Assembly: GCF_029697505.1 (NCBI RefSeq)
Contig: NZ_JARJEF010000008.1
Span: forward strand, 141,836-205,835
Length of the DNA stretch: 64,000 nt
Source: Pseudophaeobacter profundi
Lineage (GTDB): Bacteria > Pseudomonadota > Alphaproteobacteria > Rhodobacterales > Rhodobacteraceae
Reading direction: 5' to 3'
Shown here: one piece after another, positions 27,829 to 37,020 of the stretch
Layout of the letters: each line of letters opens with the position of its first letter
Numbering within the stretch: position 1 is the stretch's first letter
The notes under the pieces: model-generated
Told to the model about the DNA's origin: nothing
Database searches by the model: none
The model's input: only the letters and a program-made list of their open reading frames with translations
Made by a program: the position numbers and the translations under genes

Positions 27829-28200
27829 GTGCTATCGCGCCTGCTGCCCTATGTGATGCTGCTGGCAATCACTGCTGCCGGGTTGATCCCGGCGGGGTGG
27901 ATGCCGGCGCATGCAGGTAACGGCAAGGTGCTTTTGGTCATCTGTACCACCGATGGGGTCGAGGAGCGCTGGGTTGATCTGGGCGACGACGCGCCGCAGC
28001 CTATCCCGGCTGACCAGATGGATGACCGCAGCTGTCCTTTTTCAGCCCTATCAACCCATGGCAACCTCCCCCAGAACACGCCGCTTGTGCTCGATCTGAC
28101 ACCCTCCCTTGGGGCCCGCTGGGCACATGAGAGCTTTACCCATTATTCTGCCGGCTTCCACTGGCGCTACGATGCACGCGGGCCGCCTGCCCTCTCCTGA
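27829..28200 (+). CDS. Small secreted or membrane-anchored protein, DUF2946-like
   Basis: The 123-residue product starts with GTG directly after the yihA stop. It has an N-terminal hydrophobic segment (LLPYVMLLAITAAGLIPAGW) that may be a signal or anchor, then LLVICTTDGVEERWVDL and a DRSCPFSAL motif. The ICT..G and CPF pattern resembles DUF2946 proteins, which often accompany metal uptake or copper genes. The PepSY membrane protein gene follows after 80 bases. Family assignment is moderate; function unknown. Confidence 0.6.
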   Translation: MLSRLLPYVMLLAITAAGLIPAGWMPAHAGNGKVLLVICTTDGVEERWVDLGDDAPQPIPADQMDDRSCPFSALSTHGNLPQNTPLVLDLTPSLGARWAHESFTHYSAGFHWRYDARGPPALS

Positions 28201-28280
28201 ACCTTCAAAACACCAACGTTTTATCGCAGCCGACCGGGGCACCCCCCGGTAATGGCGCAGTTCAGATATGGAGAAATCCC

Positions 28281-29678
28281 ATGGCGACCAGCCAACCGCA
28301 TCCTGCGGGCCAATCGCGCTCGCTCACCGAAAAATTCTATTTTGCCGCCTGGCGCTGGCATTTTTACGCCGCGCTTTATGTCATCCCCTTCTTTGTGACC
28401 CTTGCCATCACCGGCCTGATGATGATGGTCATCACCCAGTTCGACGGGCGGGATGGCGAAACCATCCAGGTCACCCAGGGAGAAACCGCCCTCAGCCTGA
28501 TCGAGCAATCGCAACGGGTTCTCGCCGCCCAGCCCGGCACCATTGCCGAATGGATCGGTCCCAAGGCGCCTGATCTTGCCGCTGTGTTCCGGGTCAAGAC
28601 CGAAGAAGGCCAACGCCTGGTGGCCCTGAACCAGTACACCGGAGAAGTGATCGAGATCTGGGACCGCCGCGCTGGCTGGTATGATTTCGCCGACAATATC
28701 CATTCGGACCTGCTGATCGGCACCACTGGTGACCGGATGATCGAAATCGCAGCCGGGCTCGGCCTGGTGTTGATCTTCACCGGGCTTTACATCTGGTGGC
28801 CTCGCGGCAACGCCATGTCGGCCTTTGTGCCGGATCTGCGCGCCCGAGGCCGCGCCCTGTGGAAGAACCTGCATGCGGTCACCGGTTTCTGGATTTCGGC
28901 CATGCTGGTGATTTTTCTCATCTCTGGCCTGTCCTGGACTGGCATCTGGGGGGGGAAGATGATGCAAGCCTGGAGCACCTTTCCGGCTGAAAAATGGGAC
29001 AATGTCCCCCTGTCCGATTCGATCCACGCCGATATGAACCACGGTGCCACCAATGACGTGCCCTGGGCGCTGGAACAGACCCCGATGCCCGCATCAGGAT
29101 CGCAGGCTGGTATCACTGGCATTCCCGATGGCACCGCGATCAATATCGACAGCCTGGTAACGCTCGGCCGCAGGCTGGGCATGGAGGGGCGCTTTCGCGT
29201 GGCATATCCCGGCGGCGACGGTGGCGTCTGGACCATCAACCGCGACAGCATGAGCAGCGATTCAGATGATCCCTTTGTCGATCGCACCATCCATATCGAC
29301 CAATACACCGGCAAGATCCTCGCGGATGTGAAATACGAAGACTATTCCTGGGCCGGCAAGGCCATGGCCGTGGGCATTCCGTTTCACATGGGGCTTATGG
29401 GCACCTGGAGCTTTGTCCTCAACGTGGTTTTCTGCCTGTCGGTGATCTTTGTCGCACTGTCCGGTCTGGTGCTCTGGGTCAAGCGCCGCCCTTCCGGGGC
29501 GGGCCGTCTGGCCGCCCCGCCGGTGCCTGCTGAAATGCCCTTCTGGAAAGGTGCTGTTTTGATTGGTCTTTTCACCTCGATGGCCTTCCCGCTGGTCGGC
29601 GCAACGCTATTGGCTGTGCTGGCCTTTGATCTGCTGATCCTCAGCAATATCCCTGCGATGAAACGCGCCTTGAGCTGA
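28281..29678 (+). CDS. PepSY-associated transmembrane protein
   Basis: The 465-residue protein has the PepSY_TM layout: a first helix after FAAWRWHFYAALYVIPFF, a large extracytoplasmic region, and a second helix near 155-175 with GLYIWWPRG. A third follows around 205-225, and a C-terminal helix pair with LWVKRRPSG between. Histidines in WHFY, HAVTGF and FHMGLMG suit haem or metal coordination, as in iron-reductase-like PepSY proteins. With the DUF2946-like gene upstream, a role in metal or siderophore handling is likely but not established. Confidence 0.8.
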   Translation: MATSQPHPAGQSRSLTEKFYFAAWRWHFYAALYVIPFFVTLAITGLMMMVITQFDGRDGETIQVTQGETALSLIEQSQRVLAAQPGTIAEWIGPKAPDLAAVFRVKTEEGQRLVALNQYTGEVIEIWDRRAGWYDFADNIHSDLLIGTTGDRMIEIAAGLGLVLIFTGLYIWWPRGNAMSAFVPDLRARGRALWKNLHAVTGFWISAMLVIFLISGLSWTGIWGGKMMQAWSTFPAEKWDNVPLSDSIHADMNHGATNDVPWALEQTPMPASGSQAGITGIPDGTAINIDSLVTLGRRLGMEGRFRVAYPGGDGGVWTINRDSMSSDSDDPFVDRTIHIDQYTGKILADVKYEDYSWAGKAMAVGIPFHMGLMGTWSFVLNVVFCLSVIFVALSGLVLWVKRRPSGAGRLAAPPVPAEMPFWKGAVLIGLFTSMAFPLVGATLLAVLAFDLLILSNIPAMKRALS

Positions 29679-29767
29679 CCGGGCTGGCGTCGCCCTGCAC
29701 CTTCACCAGGGGGCGGTGCCTGAGGTCATGGGGCCTGTTGCGTCCCTTGAGGCCCCATTGACCCAAA

Positions 29768-29809
29768 GCCCCCGCAGAGCCTGGAGAGCGCTGCGGGGGC
29801 GGTTTTTTT
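29768..29809 (+). terminator. Intrinsic terminator after the PepSY gene
   Basis: GCCCCCGCAG (29768-29777) pairs with CTGCGGGGGC (29791-29800) and seven T follow at 29803-29809. It ends plus-strand transcription before the convergent SDR gene. Confidence 0.88.
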
Positions 29810-29833
29810 GGGGGGGCGGCATTCCTGCCACCG

Positions 29834-30565
29834 TCAAACGTGCTGCGCGCCGTTCACCTCGATCTCGGCCCCCGAGATGTAAGAGCTTTCCTGCGAGCAG
29901 AGAAAGAAAATAGCCGCCGCCACTTCTTCGGGTTGGCCCAGACGCTGCATCGGCAGTTTTTCGACGATCTTATCGGTGCCCGGCGACAAAATCGCCGTCT
30001 CGACCTCTCCCGGTGCGATCGCATTGACCCGCACCCCGAGGGGCCCAAAGTCATGTGCCATCTCACGGGTCAACGCGGCCAGCGCCGCCTTGGACGTGGC
30101 ATAGGCCGCCCCGGCAAAAGGATGCACCCGGCTGCCCGCGATGGATGTCACATTGACCACCGATCCCTTGGCCGCCGCCAATTCATCCTTCAGCCCGCGT
30201 GCCAGCACCACCGACGAAAAGAAATTGACGTGAAAAACCTTACCCCAGGTCATCAGGTCGGTGTCCAGGGTGTTCAAACGCGCGCCATCAGGGCCCTTGG
30301 GGGAAATGCCGGCGTTGTTGACCAGTGCATCCAGACGGCCGCCCAGGCGCTCTTGAATGATGCCCACCGCGTTGATGGTATCGCTAGGGTCAGACAAGTC
30401 CAGCTGGACATGGTCTTCGCGACCGCCGCCCCAGGGGCATTCCTCGGGGAAGGGATGGCGCGAACAGGTCATCACGCGCCAGCCTTCGGCATTGAACCGG
30501 CGCACTGTGGCATGGCCGATACCCCGGCTCGCACCGGTCAGAAGCAAAGTCTTTTGGCCCATCAC
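29834..30565 (-). CDS. Short-chain dehydrogenase/reductase
   Basis: The 243-residue SDR has the cofactor motif TGASRGIG, NNAG and the active-site set in NVTSIAGSRVHPFAGAAYATSK. GTG at 30565 and the ATG one codon later are both possible starts; neither has a strong ribosome binding site. It stands alone, divergent from argB and convergent with the PepSY gene. Substrate unknown; 3-oxoacyl-ACP reductase-like annotation would be over-specific. Confidence 0.85.
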   Translation of the reverse strand: MMGQKTLLLTGASRGIGHATVRRFNAEGWRVMTCSRHPFPEECPWGGGREDHVQLDLSDPSDTINAVGIIQERLGGRLDALVNNAGISPKGPDGARLNTLDTDLMTWGKVFHVNFFSSVVLARGLKDELAAAKGSVVNVTSIAGSRVHPFAGAAYATSKAALAALTREMAHDFGPLGVRVNAIAPGEVETAILSPGTDKIVEKLPMQRLGQPEEVAAAIFFLCSQESSYISGAEIEVNGAQHV

Positions 30566-30690
30566 ACACTATCCATCTATTTGAAGCCTCTGCCGACACT
30601 ATCAGCGCGCGGCTGCACTGCAATCGCTATGTGGCACTTGGCAGCGACGCCGGAAGCGCGTAACACCAGATGCCAAAGGGACCCCGAGCC

Positions 30691-31551
30691 ATGAAGAAAC
30701 AAGACATGAACCGCGACTGGATTGCCACTGCCGAAACACTGTCAAGCGCCCTGCCCTATTTGCAGCGCTATGATGGTGCCATTGTTGTCATCAAGCTGGG
30801 TGGCCATGCCATGGGCAGCGACGAGGCGATGGAAACATTTGCCCGCGACATCGTGCTGATGCGCCAGGTTGGGGTCAATCCCGTCATCGTGCATGGCGGT
30901 GGCCCGATGATCAACGCCATGCTGGACAAGCTGCAGATCAAGTCCGATTTTGTCGATGGCAAGCGGGTCACCGATCAGGCCACCATGGAAGTGGTGGAAA
31001 TGGTGCTCTCAGGTGTGGTCAACAAGCGCATTGTGCAAGCGATCAACGCGCAGGGTGGCCGGGCCGTGGGACTGTCTGGCAAAGACGCCAATCTGATCAC
31101 CTGCGATCAGGCCGATGCCAAGCTGGGCTTTGTTGGCGCACCCGCAGATATGGACCCGCAGGTGCTGCACGAGCTGTTTGAAAAGGACATCATCCCGGTG
31201 ATTGCCCCCATCGGGGCTGGTCGCACGGGTGAGACCTTCAATATCAATGGCGATACTGCGGCTGGCGCCATCTCCACTGCGCTCAATGCCGACCGGCTGC
31301 TGCTGCTCACTGATGTGTCCGGCGTCAAGGATGCCAGCGGCGAGGTTGTGACCGAATTGAAAGCTGCTGATGTGGAACGGCTGACTGCCGAAGGCGTCAT
31401 CGCAGGGGGCATGATCCCCAAGACGGAAACCGCTCTGGCGGCCGTTCGTTCCGGTGTGCGCGCCTGTACCATCGTGGATGGCCGGGTCAAAAATGCGGTT
31501 CTGCTGGAACTTTTCACCGATCACGGCGCGGGTTCGATGATCCGCGCCTAG
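30691..31551 (+). CDS. argB: Acetylglutamate kinase
   Basis: The 286-residue enzyme phosphorylates N-acetyl-L-glutamate in the second step of arginine synthesis. The amino-acid kinase motifs are present: [22 protein letters not shown], the FVDGKRVTD loop and [13 protein letters not shown] prefer ATG 30691 because AAAGGGA lies nine bases before it; an ATG at 30670 has no such site. It is monocistronic with respect to other arg genes in this window. Confidence 0.95.
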   Translation: MKKQDMNRDWIATAETLSSALPYLQRYDGAIVVIKLGGHAMGSDEAMETFARDIVLMRQVGVNPVIVHGGGPMINAMLDKLQIKSDFVDGKRVTDQATMEVVEMVLSGVVNKRIVQAINAQGGRAVGLSGKDANLITCDQADAKLGFVGAPADMDPQVLHELFEKDIIPVIAPIGAGRTGETFNINGDTAAGAISTALNADRLLLLTDVSGVKDASGEVVTELKAADVERLTAEGVIAGGMIPKTETALAAVRSGVRACTIVDGRVKNAVLLELFTDHGAGSMIRA

Positions 31552-31641
31552 GCTCTGGCCCAATCTCGTCGATTTTACGCCCCAGATGTTCCAAGGATCT
31601 GGTATCATCCCCCCAGGCTAGCCACGCCCTTGGGGGGGACC

Positions 31642-32379
31642 ATGACAGTACAATATTATGCCGAGGCCACTCGGATCGCGGCTCAGCCCTGCGCTGCCAC
31701 GCGCTCTCGGGCCCAGCGATATCTTCAGGTGGAACAGGTCGCGCAGGCGCAGGGGCTAGAGATCTACGGCGCCTTTCGACCTGCAGAGGCAGATCGGCCC
31801 GCCGTGGGCCTGTCGCTGGGTACGCTGGTTCTCTTGGGGACTGGCGGGCAATTCTGGCCACGTTTCACCAAGTCGTGCGAATATGCAGATGGTCAGCCTG
31901 ATCCGATTGATCGCTGGTCGACCCGCATTGTCACGGCAATCGCCAGGGATCTGGGGGCAACGGCATATTTTCCATTTGGTGCGCCGCCCTATCAGCCCTT
32001 TGTCGCCTGGGCGCTGGCCTCGGGCCGTGCCTTCACATCACCGTCACAAATGCTGGTGCATGATCGCTATGGTATGCTGACATCATATCGCGGGGCTCTG
32101 CACTTTGATCAATCCTTTGACATACCCCCCCCTGTTTTGGCACAGTCTCCCTGCGCGACCTGTACATCCAAACCGTGTCTCACTTCCTGCCCTGCGCAGG
32201 CGCTGGTTGACGGCGGCCCCTATGATCTGGCGGCCTGTCACCACCACCTAGATAGCCCGGCCGGTACGCCCTGCATGACGCAGGGATGCCTTGCGCGTTG
32301 TGCGTGCCCTCTTAGCCAGCGGGCCGGAAGATGCTCTGACCAAACCGCCCATCACATGAGGTATTTTAACCCGTCATGA
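31642..32379 (+). CDS. 4Fe-4S ferredoxin-like protein
   Basis: The 245-residue protein has about 150 residues of unassigned sequence and then a cysteine cluster, CATCTSKPCLTSCP, that matches the C-x2-C-x4-C-x3-C binding site of a 4Fe-4S cluster. More cysteines follow (CHHHLD, CMTQGCLARCACP), which could hold a second cluster. A poly-G site precedes ATG 31642. The arrangement recalls the iron-sulfur half of QueG-like or reductive dehalogenase-related proteins, but the cobalamin part is not evident. It overlaps the next gene by four bases. Function unknown, probably redox. Confidence 0.65.
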   Translation: MTVQYYAEATRIAAQPCAATRSRAQRYLQVEQVAQAQGLEIYGAFRPAEADRPAVGLSLGTLVLLGTGGQFWPRFTKSCEYADGQPDPIDRWSTRIVTAIARDLGATAYFPFGAPPYQPFVAWALASGRAFTSPSQMLVHDRYGMLTSYRGALHFDQSFDIPPPVLAQSPCATCTSKPCLTSCPAQALVDGGPYDLAACHHHLDSPAGTPCMTQGCLARCACPLSQRAGRCSDQTAHHMRYFNPS

Positions 32380-32885
32380 CCCGAACCCTGATTCTGACCC
32401 GCCACGCCAAATCCGCCTGGGATACCAACTCCCCCAGCGACCATGCCCGCCCCCTGAACAACCGGGGCTACAGATCTGCCGCCGCCCTGGGCGACTGGCT
32501 GCGTCTGACAGGGCAAGGCCCCGATCAAATACTGTGCTCTTCAGCGCAGCGGAGCCGCGAAACCCAGGCTCAGTTACAACTCGACACGCCAACCATGTTC
32601 ATCGAGCGGCTCTATCATGCCAGCCCGGACATCATTTTTCAGGCGCTGCGCGAAGCCGAACACAACCGCGTCATGCTGATCAGCCACAACCCCGGCATCG
32701 CCGCCTTTGCCCATGCCATCGTCGCCACCCCCCCGGATCACAATCGCTTTGGCGACTATCCAACCGGGGCCACCTTGGTGGCGCGATTTGATATCGACAG
32801 CTGGGCAGATCTGAACTGGGGCACGGGCCGCGTGATGGATTTTGTCGTACCCCGCGAATTGCTGAGCGAACCGGTCGACGCATAG
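32376..32885 (+). CDS. SixA-like histidine phosphatase
   Basis: The 169-residue protein belongs to the phosphoglycerate-mutase-like superfamily. The phospho-histidine motif is LTRHAKS near residue 6, with the second histidine in LISHNPGI. Its small size and lack of an insert fit SixA, which dephosphorylates phosphohistidine in signalling proteins. The start overlaps the iron-sulfur protein stop by four bases. Confidence 0.85.
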   Translation: MTRTLILTRHAKSAWDTNSPSDHARPLNNRGYRSAAALGDWLRLTGQGPDQILCSSAQRSRETQAQLQLDTPTMFIERLYHASPDIIFQALREAEHNRVMLISHNPGIAAFAHAIVATPPDHNRFGDYPTGATLVARFDIDSWADLNWGTGRVMDFVVPRELLSEPVDA

Positions 32886-33013
32886 CGCGACATAGCGCCG
32901 CTCCAGCGCGGGAGGCTTGTGGCAAAGCGAATCTGCACTGCCTAGGATCAAGCCTCCGGTAGAATTTGGTTCGCCATCGCAAAACCGTACGTCCCTTGAC
33001 AGGAGCCCAGCCC

Positions 33014-33475
33014 ATGATGCACCGCCGTTCCGTATTACTCGCAGCTTTGTCCCTGCCCATTGCCAATCTACCAGCCATGGCTGCTGCCGAGCCGGATATA
33101 CTGGTGATGAAATCCCCCACCTGCGGCTGCTGCAGCGCCTGGGTGACCCATCTGGACGCCGCCGACCTGGGCCAGATTGAAAGCCGCAACCTTCCGGACG
33201 AACGGCTCTGGGAGATAAAGGCGCGGCTGGGGATCACTGAAGCGCTGGCCTCTTGCCACACAGCACTGCTGCTGGGCCGCTATGTGATCGAAGGTCACGT
33301 CCCTGCCAGCGACATTCGCCGCCTGATGCAAGACCAGCCAGACGCGCTGGGACTGACGGTTCCGGGCATGCCAATTGGATCGCCCGGCATGGAAATGCAG
33401 GATCAGAAAGAAGCCTTTGACACCCTGCTGATCCATGCGGATGGCACCACCTCCGTCTATGCAACACATTCCTGA
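33014..33475 (+). CDS. Exported DUF411 metal-binding protein
   Basis: The 153-residue protein has a signal peptide (HRRSVLLAALSLPIANLPAMAAA) and a DUF411 domain: MKSPTCGCCSAWVTHL with a CxCC cluster, a further cysteine in SCHTALLLG, and the terminal MPIGSPGME that is rich in Met. DUF411 proteins usually occur with copper-resistance genes and probably bind copper in the periplasm. AGGAG is eight bases before ATG 33014. The function is inferred from family. Confidence 0.82.
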   Translation: MMHRRSVLLAALSLPIANLPAMAAAEPDILVMKSPTCGCCSAWVTHLDAADLGQIESRNLPDERLWEIKARLGITEALASCHTALLLGRYVIEGHVPASDIRRLMQDQPDALGLTVPGMPIGSPGMEMQDQKEAFDTLLIHADGTTSVYATHS

Positions 33476-33522
33476 TTGATCACAGATCTGGCCTGATCGC
33501 AGACAGCTCTGGGCGAAATAAG

Positions 33523-33551
33523 AAAGGCCGGGCACAGTGCCCGGCCTTTTT
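33523..33551. terminator. Bidirectional terminator between DUF411 gene and aapP
   Basis: AAAGGCCGGGC (33523-33533), a five-base loop and GCCCGGCCTTT (33539-33549) form an 11-bp perfect stem with T-rich 3' flanks on both strands. It lies between two convergent transcripts. Confidence 0.88.
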
Positions 33552-33571
33552 GTTTGCTATGCATTGCAGCC

Positions 33572-34339
33572 TTAGTGACCCAGGATCTGGCTCAGGAACA
33601 GCTGCGTGCGTTCGCTTTTGGGATTGTTGAAGAACTCTTCCGGTTCGTTCTGTTCCACAATCTGGCCCGCATCCATAAAGATCACCCGGTTCGCCACCTG
33701 ACGGGCAAAACCCATCTCGTGGGTCACGCAGAGCATGGTCATCCCCTCTTCGGCCAGCTCGATCATGGTATCGAGCACCTCTTTGATCATCTCAGGGTCC
33801 AGCGCCGATGTGGGTTCATCAAACAGCATGATCCGCGGCATCATGCACAGGCTGCGCGCGATCGCCACTCGCTGCTGCTGCCCACCCGAAAGCTGGCCTG
33901 GATATTTATTGGCCTGATCGGGAATCTTGACCTTTTCCAGAAAGTGCATCGCCCGTTCTTCAGCTTCTTTTTTGGGGGTCTTACGCACCCAAATCGGAGC
34001 AAGCGTGCAGTTTTCCAGAATGGTCAGATGCGGGAACAGGTTGAAGTGCTGGAAACACATCCCCACTTCCGAACGGATTTTATCAATGTTCTTCAAGTCA
34101 TTCGACAACAGTGTCCCATCCACTTCGATGGATCCCTGCTGGTGTTCCTCCAGTGCATTGATGCAGCGGATCAAGGTGGATTTGCCCGAACCTGAAGGCC
34201 CACAGATCACGATCCGCTCTCCCTGGTTGACCGTCAGGTTGATATCGCGCAGCACGTGAAACGACCCGTACCACTTGTTCATCTGGTTGATGGTGATCGC
34301 GATTTCATCGGAGACTTGCATTTGAGAAGTGTCAGCCAT
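33572..34339 (-). CDS. aapP: Amino-acid ABC transporter ATP-binding protein
   Basis: The 255-residue ATPase has Walker [11 protein letters not shown], signature LSGGQQQR, Walker [13 protein letters not shown] and the H-loop histidine (CVTHEMGFA). It belongs to the polar amino-acid importers and powers the AapQM channel. AGGAGG precedes the ATG. It is last in the aapJQMP operon, 12 bases after aapM. Confidence 0.94.
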   Translation of the reverse strand: MADTSQMQVSDEIAITINQMNKWYGSFHVLRDINLTVNQGERIVICGPSGSGKSTLIRCINALEEHQQGSIEVDGTLLSNDLKNIDKIRSEVGMCFQHFNLFPHLTILENCTLAPIWVRKTPKKEAEERAMHFLEKVKIPDQANKYPGQLSGGQQQRVAIARSLCMMPRIMLFDEPTSALDPEMIKEVLDTMIELAEEGMTMLCVTHEMGFARQVANRVIFMDAGQIVEQNEPEEFFNNPKSERTQLFLSQILGH

Positions 34340-34351
34340 TGTCCGGCCTCC

Positions 34352-35653
34352 TTATCGATGACCAGTGGCGAGACGACGCTCGAGCCACTGAGAGTATTGA
34401 GAAATGCCGTAACAAACGACAAAGAAGAGAGCGGCTGCGAAACCCAGAAGTTCCCAGTAGACCCCATTCCATTCCGTCGAGGCCAGAACGGGACCGCGGA
34501 TCATGCCGACCAGATCGAACATCGAAATGACCGAAACCAGCGTGGTATCCTTGAACAGGCCAACAGCAACGTTGACGATGCCCGGAATAGAGATCTTCAG
34601 CGCCTGCGGCAGGATGATCAGGCGCATCGCCTGTGGGTAGTCCAACCCCAGACTGTCGGCCGCCTCATACTGGCCCTTTGGAAGCGCTGCGAGCCCGCCG
34701 CGGATCACCTCGGCGATATAAGCCGCCGAGAAGAGCGTGATCATGATGACCACCCGCAGGAACAGATCCACCGTCGCATCCGGCGGGAAGAAGTAGGACA
34801 GCATCACCGAGGCCACAAACAGCAGCGTGATCAGCGGTACACCGCGCACGAATTCGATAAAGACCACGCAGATCCATTTGATCAGCGGCATAGAGGACTG
34901 ACGCCCCAGTGCCAGAGCAATCCCCAGCGGCACCGACAACGACACGCAGGTCACGCCAAGCATCATGTTGAGCATGAAGCCACCCAAATCCCGCGAGGGC
35001 ACCGCAGTCAGCATTGCCGTTTCCGAGGCATTCTCTGGGATCAGCATGCCACCGATCTTCCAGATCACCAGCGCCGAGACAATGGCGCCAAAGAACCCGG
35101 CGGCAAAGCTGCCTTTGCCCAGTTTCTGGAACACCACCGCAGCAGCAGCAAACCCAAGCATCGCCACAATCGGCACCATGATGGAACCGCCCCAGATCAG
35201 CCAGAAGGCCAGGAAGGGGTAAATCACGGTAAAGCCCAGCAGTTTGCGCGGCAGGTCAAAGAACAAGACTGGTGCCATGGCAAAGAACAACAAGATCAGC
35301 GCCAGGTTCGGGCGCCAGTATTCTTCTTCCGGGTATTTGAAGCCATAAAGCAACTGCTGCCAGCGTTCCGCCAGGACAGAGAAACAGGCCCCTGTTTTAC
35401 CCTGCAGCACCTCGCGGCATTCCGCCAGTGACGAGGTCGTCCAGATTCCGTTCAGGATCCAAGGCAGGGTACTGCTGAGAACCTTGTAGAGAACCGCAAT
35501 CGCCACAAGGGTCAGGATGCCATTCGGGATATTCGAGAACAGGTTCTCGCGCACCCATTTATAAATCCCGGTTTCTCGCGCAGGTGGCGGCGATTCAGGG
35601 ATAACGCTGGTCGCGACAAAAGCAATCGGGTTGTTGTTTTTATTGTCACTCAT
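34352..35653 (-). CDS. aapM: General L-amino-acid ABC transporter permease AapM/BztC
   Basis: The 433-residue membrane protein is longer than typical amino-acid permeases, as in AapM/BztC, where extra N-terminal helices precede the core. The EAA-type cytoplasmic loop is in EAADSLGLDYPQAMRLIILPQALK. It forms the channel with AapQ. It begins three bases after the aapQ stop. Confidence 0.92.
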   Translation of the reverse strand: MSDNKNNNPIAFVATSVIPESPPPARETGIYKWVRENLFSNIPNGILTLVAIAVLYKVLSSTLPWILNGIWTTSSLAECREVLQGKTGACFSVLAERWQQLLYGFKYPEEEYWRPNLALILLFFAMAPVLFFDLPRKLLGFTVIYPFLAFWLIWGGSIMVPIVAMLGFAAAAVVFQKLGKGSFAAGFFGAIVSALVIWKIGGMLIPENASETAMLTAVPSRDLGGFMLNMMLGVTCVSLSVPLGIALALGRQSSMPLIKWICVVFIEFVRGVPLITLLFVASVMLSYFFPPDATVDLFLRVVIMITLFSAAYIAEVIRGGLAALPKGQYEAADSLGLDYPQAMRLIILPQALKISIPGIVNVAVGLFKDTTLVSVISMFDLVGMIRGPVLASTEWNGVYWELLGFAAALFFVVCYGISQYSQWLERRLATGHR

Positions 35654-35656
35654 GGC

Positions 35657-36901
35657 TCAGCGCTCCTTCAGCTTAACGGAGGCATTATAGAGGTTCATCC
35701 CCATCGAGATCAGCAGCGAGGCCGTGAGGTAAAACAGCATCAGCAGCAGCACGCATTCGATCGCGCGCCCCGTCTGGTTCAAGGTGATCCCGCCCAGTGT
35801 CGCGGTGATATCAGCATATCCCACTGCAATCGCCAGCGAAGAGTTCTTGGTGATGTTCAAGAAGTTAGAGATCAACGGCGGGATGATCACCCGCAGCGCC
35901 TGCGGCAGCACCACCAGGTTCATGATCCGACCAGGACGCAGCCCCAAGGCAGCAGCTGCTTCTGTTTGTCCACTGGAAACCGCTTGGATGCCAGCACGCA
36001 CGTTTTCCGCGATAAAGGCACCAGTATAGATCGACAGAGCAAACCACAGCGCAATCAAGGGCGCACCGATTTGAATGCCGCCGCGCAGGTTGAATCTGTT
36101 GGCGAGCGGATCTGGTGCATCCAGGCCGATTGGTTGCCCGAGAAGGAAAAAGATGATCACGGTGGGCAAAATCAGGATTGCCAGACTTGGCCAGCCCATC
36201 GGTAACAGCTTACCGGTATCATACAGCAGTTTCGTGGCATAACGACGATAGGCGAACATCGCAAAAATCGAGACGAAGAAAACAGCAACAACAATCATCG
36301 ACCCGTCATTCCACACCGGCGCAGGTGCATAAATGCCCCGGTTGGTAAAGGCGAAGAGACCAAATACCAGCTCCCGCTCTGGATTCTCACCCAGATAGGC
36401 CCTCGCACCCGGCATCACGGCGGTCATGATGGTAAAAATGATGATGATCCAGATCAGCACCGGAATGTTGCGAAAGATCTCAACATAAACGGCCATCAGT
36501 TTGGACACCAACCAGTTGTTGGACAACCGCAGCACCCCGGCGATCACACCAAAGATCGTGGCGGTTATACAGGCCAGGACAGCAACCAGCAGGGTGTTGA
36601 GAATCCCGACAAGGGCGGCGCTTGCATGGCTTGACTGGCTATCATATTCGATCAGACGCTGGTTGATATCATAGCCCGAACGATCGCCGAGGAAATCGTA
36701 AGAGATATTCAGGCCAGCAGCCCGCAGATTCTGAATAAGATTGTTTCCCAGATACCAGATGGCCAGGGCAAGAACCAAGGCGGCTATCGCCTGGAAGGTC
36801 AGCGATCGATAGCGGGTATCGTTGACCAACATGGACAGTCGGAACTGTTCCTTTGGTGGGTCAGTGAGAGTTGACATGAATGAGAGATCCCCGTGGCTCA
36901 T
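35657..36901 (-). CDS. aapQ: General L-amino-acid ABC transporter permease AapQ/BztB
   Basis: The 414-residue permease has the AapQ/BztB length with an extended periplasmic loop and the EAA-type stretch EAAAALGLRPGRIMNLVVLPQALR. The ATG at 36901 has AAGGA seven bases before it; an internal ATG at 36877 is the alternative. A strong hairpin separates it from the binding-protein gene upstream. Confidence 0.92.
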   Translation of the reverse strand: MSHGDLSFMSTLTDPPKEQFRLSMLVNDTRYRSLTFQAIAALVLALAIWYLGNNLIQNLRAAGLNISYDFLGDRSGYDINQRLIEYDSQSSHASAALVGILNTLLVAVLACITATIFGVIAGVLRLSNNWLVSKLMAVYVEIFRNIPVLIWIIIIFTIMTAVMPGARAYLGENPERELVFGLFAFTNRGIYAPAPVWNDGSMIVVAVFFVSIFAMFAYRRYATKLLYDTGKLLPMGWPSLAILILPTVIIFFLLGQPIGLDAPDPLANRFNLRGGIQIGAPLIALWFALSIYTGAFIAENVRAGIQAVSSGQTEAAAALGLRPGRIMNLVVLPQALRVIIPPLISNFLNITKNSSLAIAVGYADITATLGGITLNQTGRAIECVLLLMLFYLTASLLISMGMNLYNASVKLKER

Positions 36902-36975
36902 AGATCTATCCTTCGGCGGGGTTGGGTCCCTGCTCGCGTCAGATCTAAAGCGTTCTTTGAGTGGATAGTAACTGT

Positions 36976-37008
36976 AAGAAAAAGGGCGCAGGAAGCCCTG
37001 CGCCCTTT
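36976..37008 (-). terminator. Terminator-like hairpin between aapJ and aapQ
   Basis: A 12-bp perfect stem (36981-36992 with 36997-37008, four-base loop) is followed on the minus strand by a T-rich tail. It lies inside the operon just after aapJ, so it is probably a partial terminator or stabiliser that keeps binding-protein expression above that of the membrane subunits. Confidence 0.8.
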
Positions 37009-37020
37009 CCTAGTTGGATC

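Noticed and set aside
28221-29042. 273-codon minus-strand frame opposite the PepSY gene
   Set aside because: It is low-complexity antisense translation with no family features, while the plus strand has clear membrane helices.
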